Assembly (NCBI GenBank): GCA_950295325.1 | Contig: OX485805.1 | Location: 57,996,758 to 58,060,757, forward strand | Origin: Polytrichum commune | Lineage: Eukaryota > Streptophyta > Polytrichopsida > Polytrichales > Polytrichaceae | Length of the DNA stretch: 64,000 nt | Direction: 5' to 3' | Part shown: positions 37,841 to 50,167 of the stretch, piece by piece | Position numbering within the stretch: the stretch's first letter is position 1 | How the letters are laid out: each line of letters opens with the position of its first letter | Notes under the pieces: generated by a model | What the model saw: the letters and a program-made list of their open reading frames with translations, nothing else | The model's database searches: none | Told to the model about the DNA's origin: nothing | Program-made: the position numbers and the translations under genes

Positions 37841-38421
37841 CCTATCGTCTTGCCTGAGCATCCATTCATAACTCATTCGTACTCTTCCGAAGCTCACACA
37901 TCCGAACATAGCCCCAGTTTACTAGTTCTACTACCAGTTTTCTAGGACTTGGAGGGGACTGAGAGCCCCGTTGCCACCGTAGTTCAGTGTTGAAGATTGA
38001 AGATTGTCGCTTTGATTTTGTTGCTCCTGAGATTATAAGTAAGTGTAGGGTAAGCTTTGTAGTATTGACATGGTGGTGATGTTGCTCGGTGCTGTAGTGT
38101 TCAGAAATTGCAAGTCTACTTGCATCTAGAGCTGAGAGCGGGGTGTCGACTCGGTGGCGCTGCTCTGACTCTCAGTATCTCTCAAGCTTCTCCCCCTGTT
38201 TAGTTTTAGATCGACAGATGCTTAGAACTGTCGATGTTCACTAAGAACTAGACTGGCAGCTGCACCTGATTCAATTGTCGATATACTTACCTCAATTTCG
38301 CATTTTTCTTTGTGGGTGTAGGTTAAGTTACTGCTGCTTACAGATTTGCAGTCTATTGTTGCTACGAGTGAGAGCTGAAGATCATCGTCACAAAATTTGA
38401 GAACCTCTCAAACACAAAACA

Positions 38422-40078
38422 ATGAACAACCACGAGGTATTATAATGATGTTATTCTCTTGATGTAGCTTCAACTGTGCTTTACTGTCCACTGTGCAGAT
38501 TGTTTGACATCTGCTCTGTGTTCCTTGGCTTGTGCTTCTACTGAGAGGTGCATTTAGGATAGGCTACCATATTAAGTTCTTAGAACTACAGAAGTGAGAG
38601 ACAACTTCGTTGAAATATACCTTCAGTGCATGAAGTGTTGCCAAATTCTGCTCTAAATTGCTGTGCTTGTTCGAGTCTGCAGGTGTTCGCTTACACGGGC
38701 GGCCCTGCCCCGCCATGGCTGGACAGGAATGCTTGGTATGTGCCAGTACAAGTTGCACCAGAACACCTGGAGAAAATGCCAGTAAGTTTAAGGCCTTCCA
38801 AGTTTCCTTTCAAATTTTACTTCAGAGCTTCAGCTTCTTCTCTTCTTAATTGTCGAAATGTGGGCGATGATCTGTTCCTTACTATATATATGTATATATC
38901 TGATTCACCTGTGGGCCTCTATGTTACAGAGGATTGGATTGAAGAAAATTGTGCTGAAGGTGACCATGTGCTGCACAAAATGCGCAGAGATAGTGGCCGA
39001 AGCGATCAAAGAAGTTGGTGGTAAGTGCAGCAGTTACACACAGTCACTTGCTTAGATTTCCAAGCTTCAATTTGTGACCAAATGCAAGTAGAGTTCAAAC
39101 ATGATGGGTTTAGGATTACACTCCAACCCAGTCTACCATTTTCGCAATGTGATAGACATAGCCTGTCGTCTCCAGCGATCTGCCTGCAAATTTGCTTCCG
39201 ATCGATTCACCATGATGCATGTGACCTTTGTTGTTGACTGCGGTCCCATTGCTGATGCATGTGCAGGGGTTTTCAAGGTGGATGTCGACTACACTGCCTC
39301 CAAGGTGACTGTCATTGGCATGAGGCCAAACGCACAAGAGGTCCTGAAGAAGGCAAAGAAAGTGGACAGGAAAGCGCAAATCCTGCCTGAGCCTCCTGCT
39401 CCACCTCCTCCCCCACCGGCACCCCCTGTCGAAGCTCCCCCTCCACCGGCACCAGAAGCCGAGGCACCCCCTGCCGCTGAAGCCCCGCCTGCTGCCGAAG
39501 CCCCGCCTGCGGCTGAAGCCCCGCCTGCTGACGGTCCACCACCAAACGAACCTCCGCCTGCCGAAGCGCCCCCAGCTGCCGATGCGCCACCAGCTGCGGA
39601 AGCACCACCAGCTGCGGAAGCACCACCAGCTGAAGCTCCACCCGCTGCTGAAGCAGCACCCGCTGCCGAAGCAGCACCCGCTGCCGAAGCAGCACCCGCT
39701 GCCGAAGCAGCTCCTGCTGCTGAAGCTCCACCGGCCGAAGCCCCAGCTGCCGAAGCTCCACCCGCTGCAGAGGCAGCCCCAGCCGCAGAGGCTCCAGCAG
39801 CCGAAGCAGCTCCGCCTGCTGAGGCACCTCCTGCGGTCGTAGAGGAGGCTGCACCTGCAGTGACAGTGTCAGCAGTCCAGTTCCCATCTTACCAGGGCGA
39901 GACGAACCAGTATGAGCCTTACCAGTACCGGCCGAGCCAATCTTACAACCCGCTAATCTGGTATGGCCACGGGAACTATGGGTATGGGCCGAGCTACTAC
40001 GGCGAGTCGAACTACTTCCCGCAACAAACCTCGTACTCGAACCCCAACTACCTCAAGCATGTGAAGATCGCGTATTAA
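38422..40078 (+). CDS. HMA-domain protein with Ala/Pro/Glu-rich tail (HMA gene 2)
   Basis: Four exons are predicted: 38422-38436, 38683-38781, 38930-39020 and 39267-40078, giving 338 residues. The first three exons have exactly the lengths (15, 99 and 91 bases) and phases of HMA gene 1. Exon 1 codes MNNHE and exon 2 codes VFAYTGG..PPWLDRNAW. The HMA fold carries the MxCxxC site MCCTKC (residues ~50-55) and ends SKVTVIG. After a proline cluster, the tail is a long array of EAPPAAEAPPA-like units (about 39440-39840), then a Tyr/Gln/Ser-rich end (YEPYQYRPSQSYNP). Gene 1 has a separate last exon. Here the frame simply ends KHVKIAY. Family knowledge suggests metal binding. No transmembrane segment or signal peptide is seen, and the partner and localisation are unknown. 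Confidence 0.88.
39440..39840 (+). repeat. In-frame Ala/Pro/Glu-coding repeats in HMA gene 2
   Basis: Short units of 12-18 bases coding EAPPA, AEAPPA and AEAAPA are repeated about 25 times within exon 4. They are GC-rich and prone to slippage, so repeat number probably varies between individuals. Confidence 0.8.
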
Positions 40079-42679
40079 ATTACAGTGAGTGATATTATAA
40101 TATAAGCCCGGCTGGTTAATCCTGCGGCAGACATTCATTCAATGAGGCGCGGATCAGTCAGACCAAGCACGACTTGACGATCTGCTTCTGATTCTCGATG
40201 GTTTAATTGGTTGTGGTGGCCACGGGAGGGAGGATGATCACCGTCACCAGTCGCGTGAGTAAGTGATCTCTAATTACCAGATTCGACTGAGTCATCTTCT
40301 GCTGAATCAATCTCCAAGTTTGGAGGATTAGCGGTTTTGTATGAAACATGTTACATTGAGATCGATGGATGATGATTATGGTGATGCTCGCGTTAGTTTG
40401 AGGATATGGTCAGGCGGCCTCCAACATGTGCATATCTTTTTCGTCATGTTGGAAGAGCAAGCTTTTCAAGAGCTCTGTTGCGATTAGGCATATTTAATGG
40501 AGATTTGAGTACCGCATCTTGAAGTCGTAGGTAGTCAGTGCCATGAGAAGGTTCGTTAGCTAGGTAGTAGTTACAGTAGCTCAGTGGGACTTTGATCATA
40601 GGGTCTTCTTATCAGAGACCTTATTAAAACAGAGCTCCCTTACAGTCCTTAGAGGACTTCATATTGTTGTTTGTGTATGGTAGACCTAGCTGCTTCTGGT
40701 TCAGGGCCTGTATATCCAACTTGATTAGCTTGATCCGGTCATGAATTATAGCTCTAATTATCTGAAGCTGCTTCTGAGCTTGCACATAGTTACAGTTATA
40801 AAGTCAGAAGAAATTTAAGTACTATACCTGTCATTGAGCTTCCTCTTGCCCTTGAACCAGACTTGATTCGATTCTTGTGGGAGTCTACACATTTTTGAAT
40901 TCGTGCAATTCAATCATTGAGTGAGGCTTGTTTCAGTCTATCTGGTCAGTTGATTAAAGGGCACTAGGATGTGGCCATGGCAACCATAGAACTGTAAACT
41001 AGGTTACATGGAGCATTTGGAAACGACAGCAATTCATCTGGAATTGCTTCATTAAGTATGGTATAAGCAAGGACTTATAGACACTTCAAACAGGCAAATT
41101 TCTGGTTAGGGGTCAGGGTTCAGGGTTGCAAGATGGCCCGTTTAGATGTAGTTTGAGGAGCATGTGCACCTCATTCTCTGTAGGAGACACAGGAAGAGAG
41201 TCATTATAGTAGTTAGCATAAGTTCAGAAATGGGCCAGGTTGCAAATTAAGCATGTAACTAGCCTCCCACTGCCGCTGCTGAGTGTTCATCTCAGGTTTT
41301 CGGGTGGCTTAGTCCTTGGCAATGAAATTATGCATTCAGGTCTCAAAAGTTTGTAAGCAACAGCTGTTGGTTTCTGTCAAGCATCACAGCAAAGGAATTG
41401 AGATCGATTGCTGGAAATCTAGACCTTCCCTATACTCCCAAACAGCTTGTCACTCAAAAGATTCATTAAAGAGTGTCACTAATCTTAATCCATATGTACA
41501 GCAAAAAGCTGCAAAATTAACCTTGAATATGCAACTTAATAAGTTGATCCTAAACCATAAACCCCTGCCATCTCAGCAGTGCACTAAAGAGCTTTGGGAT
41601 GTGTGGAATAGAATGTAGAATCGTTCTTCAGAAGGCCCCACTGCCACTTCATATGCCTCCAATCACAGCTATTGGCTATGGCCATGGACAAAGTCGCAGA
41701 AGAAGTTGCATGTTGCTTTGCAGGCAGAAGCCATGTCAAACACACTCGTCCATTGTTTGCTATGAAAGGTAACTCAGTTCGAGGCCAGGAGATTAGCCTT
41801 GCACATAACTTCCGGCTTTGGGCAATGGGAGTGGCAAATCGAGCTGGGTCACAAAAGTTGCACATGAGTGTGGATGCAAGCTGGTTACGTCCTATGTGGA
41901 ATATCAAAGCCGTGTTGACCACCATCTAAAATTGTGAACACTAGATTGTTTGCGTCTCGAGCATTAGCCAACACTCAATTCATTGCACTGGAATGCATGA
42001 TTGAATATTCTTCGTGCTCACGTAACCTTGATGACAAAGTTGCCAGAGTGGAACTACATGGGAGCACACGACATCATACTGTATGGCCCACCACACTCTA
42101 GGGTTTTGCAGAGGACTGGGTCATCAGCTACCTTAGAAACTTCAATCTTTTCAAGGCAGTTTTAGCGTGACAATCGGATAGAGATAACTGATGCACTGGT
42201 TCCAAGTACGACCTCTCCACGATTCACCAACATCCACAAGCTCTTGTCACTTACCTTGACGTTTCATGCTCCTGAATTGTTGAGTGTTGTCATCTCTTAA
42301 GGTAAAAGTAAGGCTCACACGTAGCCTCCAAGAAGCCACAAGTCAAAGTCCCTCAAAGTTAATAACTTGGGTAATGGTCACTTGAAAGTTGATGGCTTTG
42401 GAAGAAAATTGCATGTAACTCACATGTAATGATTTTTGCAACAGTCTTAAGTCGGGCTTATTATATTATTATCACATCCATGTTTTATTTATGTAAGGTT
42501 TTACATTGTGACCTTTGGAAAGCTTTCTGGTCCTTTGAAAAAGTAAGTAGAACATGTTTTTGAAAAGCCTGACAGCAATGTTTCTTCAAGGAGGGTTTGA
42601 TCATATGTACATATGGTTTGGTTGCCTTTTGATTTTCTATTGTGTGGTATACATACTCCTTCCTATCTCTTAGCTATTA
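40079..42679. other. Intergenic DNA, no gene seen
   Basis: Includes the presumed 3' UTR of HMA gene 2. Frames of up to 113 codons (41584-41925 region, both strands) lack any motif. No clear repeats or RNA genes. Confidence 0.4.
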
Positions 42680-43428
42680 CAGTCCACCCTCGATAAATGT
42701 TACACTTATAAATGTTAACTCATTATATTTGTTAACAAAATCGTACTCCCCTCATATTGCTAACTAGAATGTTAACTATATCACTGTATTCGTTAATTTG
42801 AGACTTTCTCTTGTCTCAAATTAATATATAGACCACAACAACATGGTCTAATGTTTGGGTCGTCCTACCTAAACCATCTTGATATGAGTTCTTAATTGCG
42901 TTCTTGATATGAACACCCGCTTCAAAGTATTTGCATCTTACAACATTCTCCAATATCTGTGTGATTTTATCCGTGTTCTTATATTTGTAACTATCTCAAA
43001 ATGCCAAAAAAGTCCCAAATTAACAAATGTAGTGATCTATGTTAAATGTTAACAATAATTTACTCCCCTCTTTGTTAATTTGCCACTTATAAATGTTAAC
43101 CTACGAAATACATCCAATATTGTGTGATGACATCCATTACATTGACTCACAACCTTTCAAAGTGGCAAAAGCCACCAAATTTGACTTTTGTGATCAAATT
43201 ATTCATCTGGACTATATTGATTCTTATTTTGTTTCATAAAAATAAAAGATTGATTTGATACACATATTTTATATATGATAATTTTTCAAAACTATCCCTC
43301 CATAATTGTAATGAATTTATATTTGTTAAGCATTCAAAAAGCTCCCTTTATAACTGTTACAATGTTAACTCACTATAAATGTTAGGAAAATTTTACTCCA
43401 AAGCCTAACATTTATAGAGGGTAGACTG
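42680..43428. mobile_element. 749-bp pogo/Tc1-mariner-like non-autonomous transposon
   Basis: Left end CAGTCCACCCTCGATAAATG then TTA. The complement of the right end is CAGTCTACCCTCTATAAATG then TTA. The element is flanked on both sides by TA (42678-42679 and 43429-43430), the target duplication of the Tc1/mariner/pogo superfamily, and the CAGT terminus is typical of pogo-like elements. Many internal TAAATGTTAAC words. No transposase is present. A fragment of its interior (CGTTAA..TTGAGACTTTCTC..GTCTCAAATTAATATAT) recurs at 59430-59470. Confidence 0.85.
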
Positions 43429-43430
43429 TA

Positions 43431-46400
43431 CTTTGCATATATAACCCTGCAGAGGGGGAGGGTGGACCAGGGGAGGAGAGTGAAAATGATGATACTATGG
43501 TAGAGCCTGAGAATGATTTACTATAGTTAATTAATTTGACCACTAAATCGGGATTAGAGGCCCCAAATTAATCTAGACTTGATCATGAATCTAAATTGGG
43601 GTGAATCAATAACCAATTTATAGGGCCATGTGTTTATTGTAATTACCCCTTGGTTTGTTTTAGGAAACCAAACCACTGCTCTTAGTTGCAAGATGACTCA
43701 TAAAATTCAATAGCCCAATAGTCCAACAAACCCAAGAATGCTATGTGTCAATACTATGCAAGAGTTCTAAGGATATGAAAATAATTTGCATGATGTCCTT
43801 GGATAGGATTTGAAGTGGGCAAAAAACGTGGGAGACCATGAAGAAATTCCTCAATTTGCACAGTAACTTCAAGCTCGGTTATAATTCTCTTTTATACCAT
43901 GAAGGATGGGTCCATAGTGCACAATCCACACATGATACAACGTCATTATCTTAATTACCAATGGAACTCCTTACCAAGCTTTGATTTTCTGTCACAACAA
44001 ATTTTGTTGTCCCATTATGTGGGTCATCTCAAGGTCTCTCGCTTCCCCATGGTCCTTGGCTCAAAAATTGCTTCACGACATGTCAGTCACAAATGGTGCT
44101 TTATAATTTGTCTTCCTAGCCATGTAACCTGCCCCGAATAAGTGCCTCCCTTTTGAACTTCTTTTGAGTTATGTGCCATGCATGGATCATTTTGTCCACG
44201 CCCCAAATTGATCGTGGCTTGTTGCCAAGAAGCTTTCATATAAATTTCCCAAATTATTTTTGTACTAAACTCCATGGCTTTGTCCAAAAATAATGGTTTG
44301 GTATTCCAAAATAGTCACGAAGTGTCATTTGCATTGCTTTCCCAGACAACAAAAGACATTAGTACACCTTTGGTAGGTATACAAACATTTGCATAGACTT
44401 TTGAGCAATTGTTCCTAATTCAATCTCATCTTCTTGGTGTTGGGTTTCTGCTCAACCTCTCATAGAGCATTGTGCACAGAAAGGGACAACAATTGAATGA
44501 ACTGTGCATATAAGTTAGTATAATTTAGGGTTCCCATTGATGTGAAGGTCATTGCATACTCTCATAGGCATTACAAGACCTGTTTTATCAAAGTCATGTG
44601 AATTTTCCTTAAGCTTAATGCACGTATGAAATTACTGCCGACCTTGCAAGTTGATGGTCATGGTTTCAATCACAAGTCATATAAGTTAAGACTTGCCATG
44701 CAGAACATTATTTAATCAGAGCTAATATTCCATATCTGAGCGTGTGCAGACAGGTAATTTAGATAAACTGCTTAAAGAGCTGACTTTGATAAGTTCTAAG
44801 ACTTGTCTTTACTTCACATTTGTGTCAGATTATCCACTTTGATGTGGCCAGGATCATCATGTTGGATTTCACCTGAACAATGTAAGCTCTGTACTACTGC
44901 ATTGGTAATTGCATTCTGAGTGGTCCAGATTTCAAAGAAATTTGATCAGCTGCACTTGTTAACATACCTAAAAAGGCATGATTTGTCATGAGTTGACAAT
45001 ATGGAGTCTGAACACCTGAAGGATTTCCACTCAGCACTAGAACTTTGTCCTCTTAGTGCATATCAAATATTAGGCAATATTTAAATATTCTTATAATAAA
45101 TACCTGACATTTGAAACAAATGATTGTAATGGCTTGTCTTGCTGCTGTGATCCTTAAATTTCTCCAATTTGCCATCTTCTGGGAATGATGTGAATCTCTC
45201 ATAACTTCAATACAAAATTGGGTCAAAAGTCGTATTGCAGGGATCCCAACTCTCAAATCACCAAATAATTAAGATGCTGGAGAATCTGGTGTAAGACTTG
45301 ACCCTCAGACCAGAATCTCAACAGTTACTTAATTAAAGGCACCCTAACCATTGCAATTTTTTCTGAAGACAACAAGTTCCAGGGCGCATGCACAGGGTGT
45401 CATGTTATAAAAATGTATGAAAGCATCAATCTCTAAAGTCTCACTTGAAGGATATCAATCTCAAGAGTGACAAATCTTACATTTGTCATGATGGCTATAA
45501 CTTTCTTCACAGGAGCAACGTTGCAAGGCTCTTGATTTGTCACCAAGTCACTAATCAAGGGGCATTTCAACAAGCTCTTTTGAGTTGATCGAAGATTTTG
45601 GCAAAGTTGCACACCCTTTGAGGTAACACGGAGGGGAGATCTCATCTTGGAATAACTTGAAAACAGGAGCCCTTCAGTTAGAATCCAAACATATGCATCC
45701 AAAACCCTACAGGTCTGCGCGCCGACCAAGAATAATATTGCAGTGCATTGTCCCTCCACATCATTATTTTAGTGGCTTGAAATTTATCTTTTGTCACCCC
45801 AAGTTCTGGTAGGTCCCATACATATTGTACGACATTAGAAATGCCAAATCCCATGCAAAATTGGCAAGCTTCACATGTAGAGAGACAATGTCCTTGCAAA
45901 AGGACAAGCACCCCTGGTTGTTTTTGTTCATTTGATAAGAATGAAATTCTCTTTCCAGAAACCATCGAATGTCATGTGCTCTTGAAATTGTGCATTCGGG
46001 ATCAGTTGCAATATTGAGAGGGAAGCAAATCTGACAGGAAAGTTTCTGAAAATTTCGTTACAGCACAGTTAGGGGCCTTTCTCTTCAACTGAGCTTCAAA
46101 GAGAAGTTCAAGGTTGCCATGCCATCAATTGATTATGCGAGCTGCCATGATTGTGCATTCACTGAGTGGCCATCACAAATGTTTTTGGTTCACACAGATG
46201 CGAGCTATCAACATTGGATATGTTTGTATACAAACAGTGTTGAACTAAGCACCTGGTTTTTGAGCTCAAGGTCACTATGTTCCCACCCTTAGCTTGTACA
46301 TAACTTTATTCAGATGGCTTGCCAAGTAGCTGCGGCAAACCCTGCCAACCCGGTCATCTTCCACATTCAAACTAATTATGATTATTATGTGGGAATCATT

Positions 46401-46912
46401 CCCACTAATAAGGGGCCCCATTGAACAATTTGTAACATCTGAATAACATTATGCTACCAAGGTTGGTCTAGTATCGTCTCTTTTTATAACCATTTGGTTA
46501 TCTATAGTGAGGAATTCAAATTTTTTGTTACCTGTAGGGTATGGGTATTTGACAATGTTTTTTGTTTCGATACCGTTTGGATCTATATACCATGCAAGGA
46601 CCTTCATACCTAGGCAAAATCATCCTAGTATCAATATGCTTTAGAATGGTATTGACCCAAATAACAATTCGGATATGCACATATTCTCCCACCTTGACAT
46701 ACCCACCAAATATCATTATTGATTGGTATTACAATTTTGATACCCTGGGCAAGTTATTTGATACCATCATTGATGTTTGATTATTGATACCCATACAATG
46801 TTGGGTTTTACCCTACACTTAGTCCAAAATTTTCCTCCAAAGTTATACCATTCCAATTGCTTACCACAATTTGCAACTTCAAGCTTTTCTTCACGTAGAT
46901 TGAATGGTAAAT
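43431..46912. other. Intergenic DNA, no gene seen
   Basis: About 3.5 kb of AT-rich DNA with frames of at most ~108 codons and no recognisable domain, RNA gene or clear terminal inverted repeat. Confidence 0.4.
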
Positions 46913-47288
46913 TATATATAATATTTAGTGTCATATTGTATTTAATGTCACTATGGTAACTTTTTGGATGACACTTCTTATGAATAAGTGAACAAATATT
47001 GTCGTGGATGATGGATGAGTTCATCCATTGGCCAAAAGCCCTACCCTTCTGTTGTCATAGACTTGTGAGGAAATATTGTCATAGATGATTGAAATTTGGA
47101 TGAAAAATCACTTGGTAAGTGACAATAATTACAACACTGTAAATCTATAATCTCCCACAAATTTTACAAGGAATGACGGATGATGTTGGGTTAACATTTA
47201 GTGTTGGTGACACTACACCACGGCTTACAATTAGTAATGAGCAAGACAATTAGAATTGGTGATACTAAATATCATATTTAGTAGAGTT
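46913..47288. mobile_element. MITE family C, best copy
   Basis: Left end TATATAATATTTAGTGTCAT. The right end ATACTAAATATCATATTTAG is its inverted counterpart in part. The interior matches 28585-29034 (ATGAATAAGTGAACAAATAT-like, GATGAGTTCATCC, TTTGGATG.AAAATC, AACACTGTAAAT, AACATTTAGTGTTGGTGACA). It has no coding capacity. Confidence 0.75.
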
Positions 47289-49262
47289 TAACAGCCTTAT
47301 GATGCAGGGAGATACAGTTGCTTAAATCGAGCTCAAACAAGTTGCAAGTCTTGTCACAGTTCCCTTTTTAAGAACATCAACCAAGTCTAAGATTAATGGT
47401 CAACATCTCACCTTGCAAACTTAGATCTAATTGCTTAGTAGTAGTAATCGAGGTTGCGAGTTGAACCAAATTATGTGTGTCACCAGAAATCCTGGAGCAG
47501 ACACAGTGAATGGTTCTGCTTGTAAGAATCGATTCTGTGCAAGTGCTCGAAGAACAGTTACAAAGCAAGCCACTGTAATGGCTCTCTGCAAATATAGAAA
47601 TAAATTTGTGATGAACAGATGGAAACCCTGTCTATCAAAGGTATTCAACCCAAATTTCAAGCTGAATTTGAAAACATGAGCGCTCATTGAAACTCTGCTT
47701 TTTAATTTCTGAGTTAACTTCTAGTTAGTTTGCAGGTGAGATTTCCAATTGGTCAAATAGCACAAGTGTCTTTTAAAAAAAATCTGGCCTCAGAGTATCT
47801 TTCTATATGAACAGGTCCCTTTTATCTCCACTGGACCTGGAGTTTCTGGTGGACGGATCCATGTTGAGCTCAATGTGGAAAGAAAACTCTGAACCATTTA
47901 AACTTCATTCTGTGAGATTCTGTATCAATCTGTCATACCCATTGTTATTTGGATTTGAAGTTTTCATTTGTCCCTGACATACAAACTGCATATCTTATGG
48001 TTACATTTTCAAATACTGTAGAGTGATGTAGCTAATTTCCACATTGGATTGAGTATGGTCTTGACCAATATGGATACAACACATGGCAAAATGCTTTTAT
48101 AAATTATTAGTTTGTGTTGAACTAGACAACACCCTACAATATCATGGCACATATGTTTTATTTAAGTATATCTAGACATATTTTCAAAATATGGATTTTT
48201 TTGTTGTTTCAATTCTATCATAGGATTCTATAATACACTTCTAATGTACCTAAATATTAAAGAAGATGTGTGAATTCTTAGTGATCATTACTTGAACTTT
48301 ATGTTATTAAAATATGATTGAGAATTTTTAAGAAAAAATTATGCTATATATATATATGTTGACTAGTGAGAACACAATCAAAACAACTCCTATAATATCA
48401 TGATTATCAACTCCACATATTCTATCAAAGGATCTTACCATACAATCTTTTCGTAGGATCCTATGATGGAATTCAGCATGTTATGATTACGGACTTGGAT
48501 TTAGTCCAACTTTATTTAAATATGTGTTACATGGAAGACATCATCTTGAATTGAAAGTCCCACAAATTTCAAGTGAGTTATTTTGAGAGGTTGTTGTTTT
48601 GAATGAACTCCCACTCTTATAGTTATCCTAAAATTCGATTGAAGTTTTGGTTGGGAGTTGGTTGCTTTGCATACAAGATTTTCCATGTTTTGTAAGGCTT
48701 TTATACATGCTTGGAGTCGGTGTGGAGGCCTAAATAAAAACATTCTATATTGGCTCTTGGAAGTCAAACTCAATTTAGCAGCTCTAGTTGCCATGTCAAA
48801 ATGAATTTGGTCCTGATGTAGATTGTTTTCCGTTAAAACCTCCACACCAACTCCAAACATGCATCAAATGATTCAACGTCAATCGGTTAATTCTCAAACT
48901 CAGCTGGTTCATGTGTAACTAGCAGCCGGTTCCTCCCAGACATAGCCTCCAACGGTTCTCAATAGCAACACTATATTCGGTAATTGGAGACTTTTTGTTG
49001 ATTATGAGACTATATAAGGATGCGCATTTCAAAATTGGACCAGTAATGACGACTAAAAATCCCATATGTATAATGGTATGCTACTATTATTATACATAAA
49101 GGCATGGAAGTGAACAAAAATGTGAGGCATACATGAAAATAGTTGTGTATGAAATGACAACTCGTTATGAATGGAAGGGAAGGTGCGAAGAATGAATGGA
49201 AGTTTAATGAATTAATTGGGATTGAAATACAATTATAATGGAAATACCATCAATGTCTTGAG
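47289..49262. other. Intergenic DNA, no gene seen
   Basis: AT-rich with short frames only (up to 114 codons at 48516-48860, no motif). It is the last AT-rich stretch before the GC-rich island. Confidence 0.4.
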
Positions 49263-49305
49263 TAACTTGGAATAACTAGTGTGACATCGATGCTATTCCA
49301 AGTTA
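49263..49305. repeat. Hairpin at the left edge of the GC-rich island
   Basis: AACTTGGAATA (49266-49276) and its complement TATTCCAAGTT (49293-49303) form a perfect 11-bp stem around a 16-base loop. Base composition changes from AT-rich to strongly GC-rich directly after it. Confidence 0.6.
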
Positions 49306-50024
49306 TTTTCATACCCACCAACGATCGGACTCGGAAGATGCGGCCTTGAGGGCGTGCCTATCCAAGGAGGACGTGGAGGAGGGCCGGGCACCAAGCGAGC
49401 GGGTAGCCACCTGCGAAACAACGTCACAGGAAGATAAGAATAGGAATGGAGTGGGAAAAATAATGAGGGCGGTTTGGGATGGGCGCTCGTAAAGAGAACG
49501 GCACGCACACGGAAGACAAGCAAAACAAAAGCGGCAAAGGGGTTTAGGGTTGAGGAGGGCACCTTGGCTGTGGGGACGTCCATGCGGGGAACGGTAGGAA
49601 CGAGGGGGGCGTCGACGGGAGCATCCGGAGCCGATGGAACTATTGCACTGTTGGATGGCGGGGGGGAGTCGAGGCGTGGAGGAACGGAGTCGGCGGGGGA
49701 GGTGTGGCAACGGGGGCCTTCCATGCGGAGACGCCGGCTCGGCCCACGACGAGCGACGGCGTCGTCCCTCGAGGGTGAGAGGTGTCCCAAACGAACGAGC
49801 GTCCGTTTCTCCTTGGAGAGGGGGGAGGGCGACGGGGCGTACGCGCGGGGGACAAGTGCTGGGGGCGGGCTGTTGACGACGCCGTCGTCGATGCCGACGT
49901 CGCGGGAGTAATTCCACGGCCGAGGCCGCGTCGACCGCCGAGAAGTGGTAGAGGGATGGCATTTGGAAGTCCGTGACGTCGCGAGAAGGGGATGCCGGGG
50001 GCGAGAGGGGACGGGAAGGGCCAT
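49293..50024 (-). CDS. Pro/Arg/Ser-rich open region, uncertain gene
   Basis: A 243-codon frame in GC-rich DNA on the minus strand. Codons ~1-150 are rich in Pro, Ser and Arg (for example PPPSNSAIVPSAPDAPVDAP) and the end is hydrophobic and unconvincing. The other two minus frames are also open for long stretches, so openness alone proves little. It lies 144 bp beyond the 3' end of the FCP1-like frame and could be an extra exon, a separate disordered protein, or non-coding. No family recognised. Confidence 0.25.
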   Translation of the reverse strand: MALPVPSRPRHPLLATSRTSKCHPSTTSRRSTRPRPWNYSRDVGIDDGVVNSPPPALVPRAYAPSPSPLSKEKRTLVRLGHLSPSRDDAVARRGPSRRLRMEGPRCHTSPADSVPPRLDSPPPSNSAIVPSAPDAPVDAPLVPTVPRMDVPTAKVPSSTLNPFAAFVLLVFRVRAVLFTSAHPKPPSLFFPLHSYSYLPVTLFRRWLPARLVPGPPPRPPWIGTPSRPHLPSPIVGGYENNLE

Positions 50025-50167
50025 CGACTACAGGGGCGTCGCATATGGGGGCAGACTATGGGCAAGAACAAGAACAAGAACAACAAAAAACAAAAACAGA
50101 CATCCAAAAACAGAGCAAACATTAGATATGTGAACCACATGATAACAAGCAAACACATGGAGGCATT

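Noticed and set aside
39312-39887. 191-codon antisense frame opposite HMA gene 2
   Set aside because: Shadow of the GC-rich EAPPA repeats. No independent support.
49474-49911. 145-codon plus-strand frame in the GC-rich region
   Set aside because: All frames are long here because of GC content. The minus-strand frame was kept only at low confidence and this one has less support.
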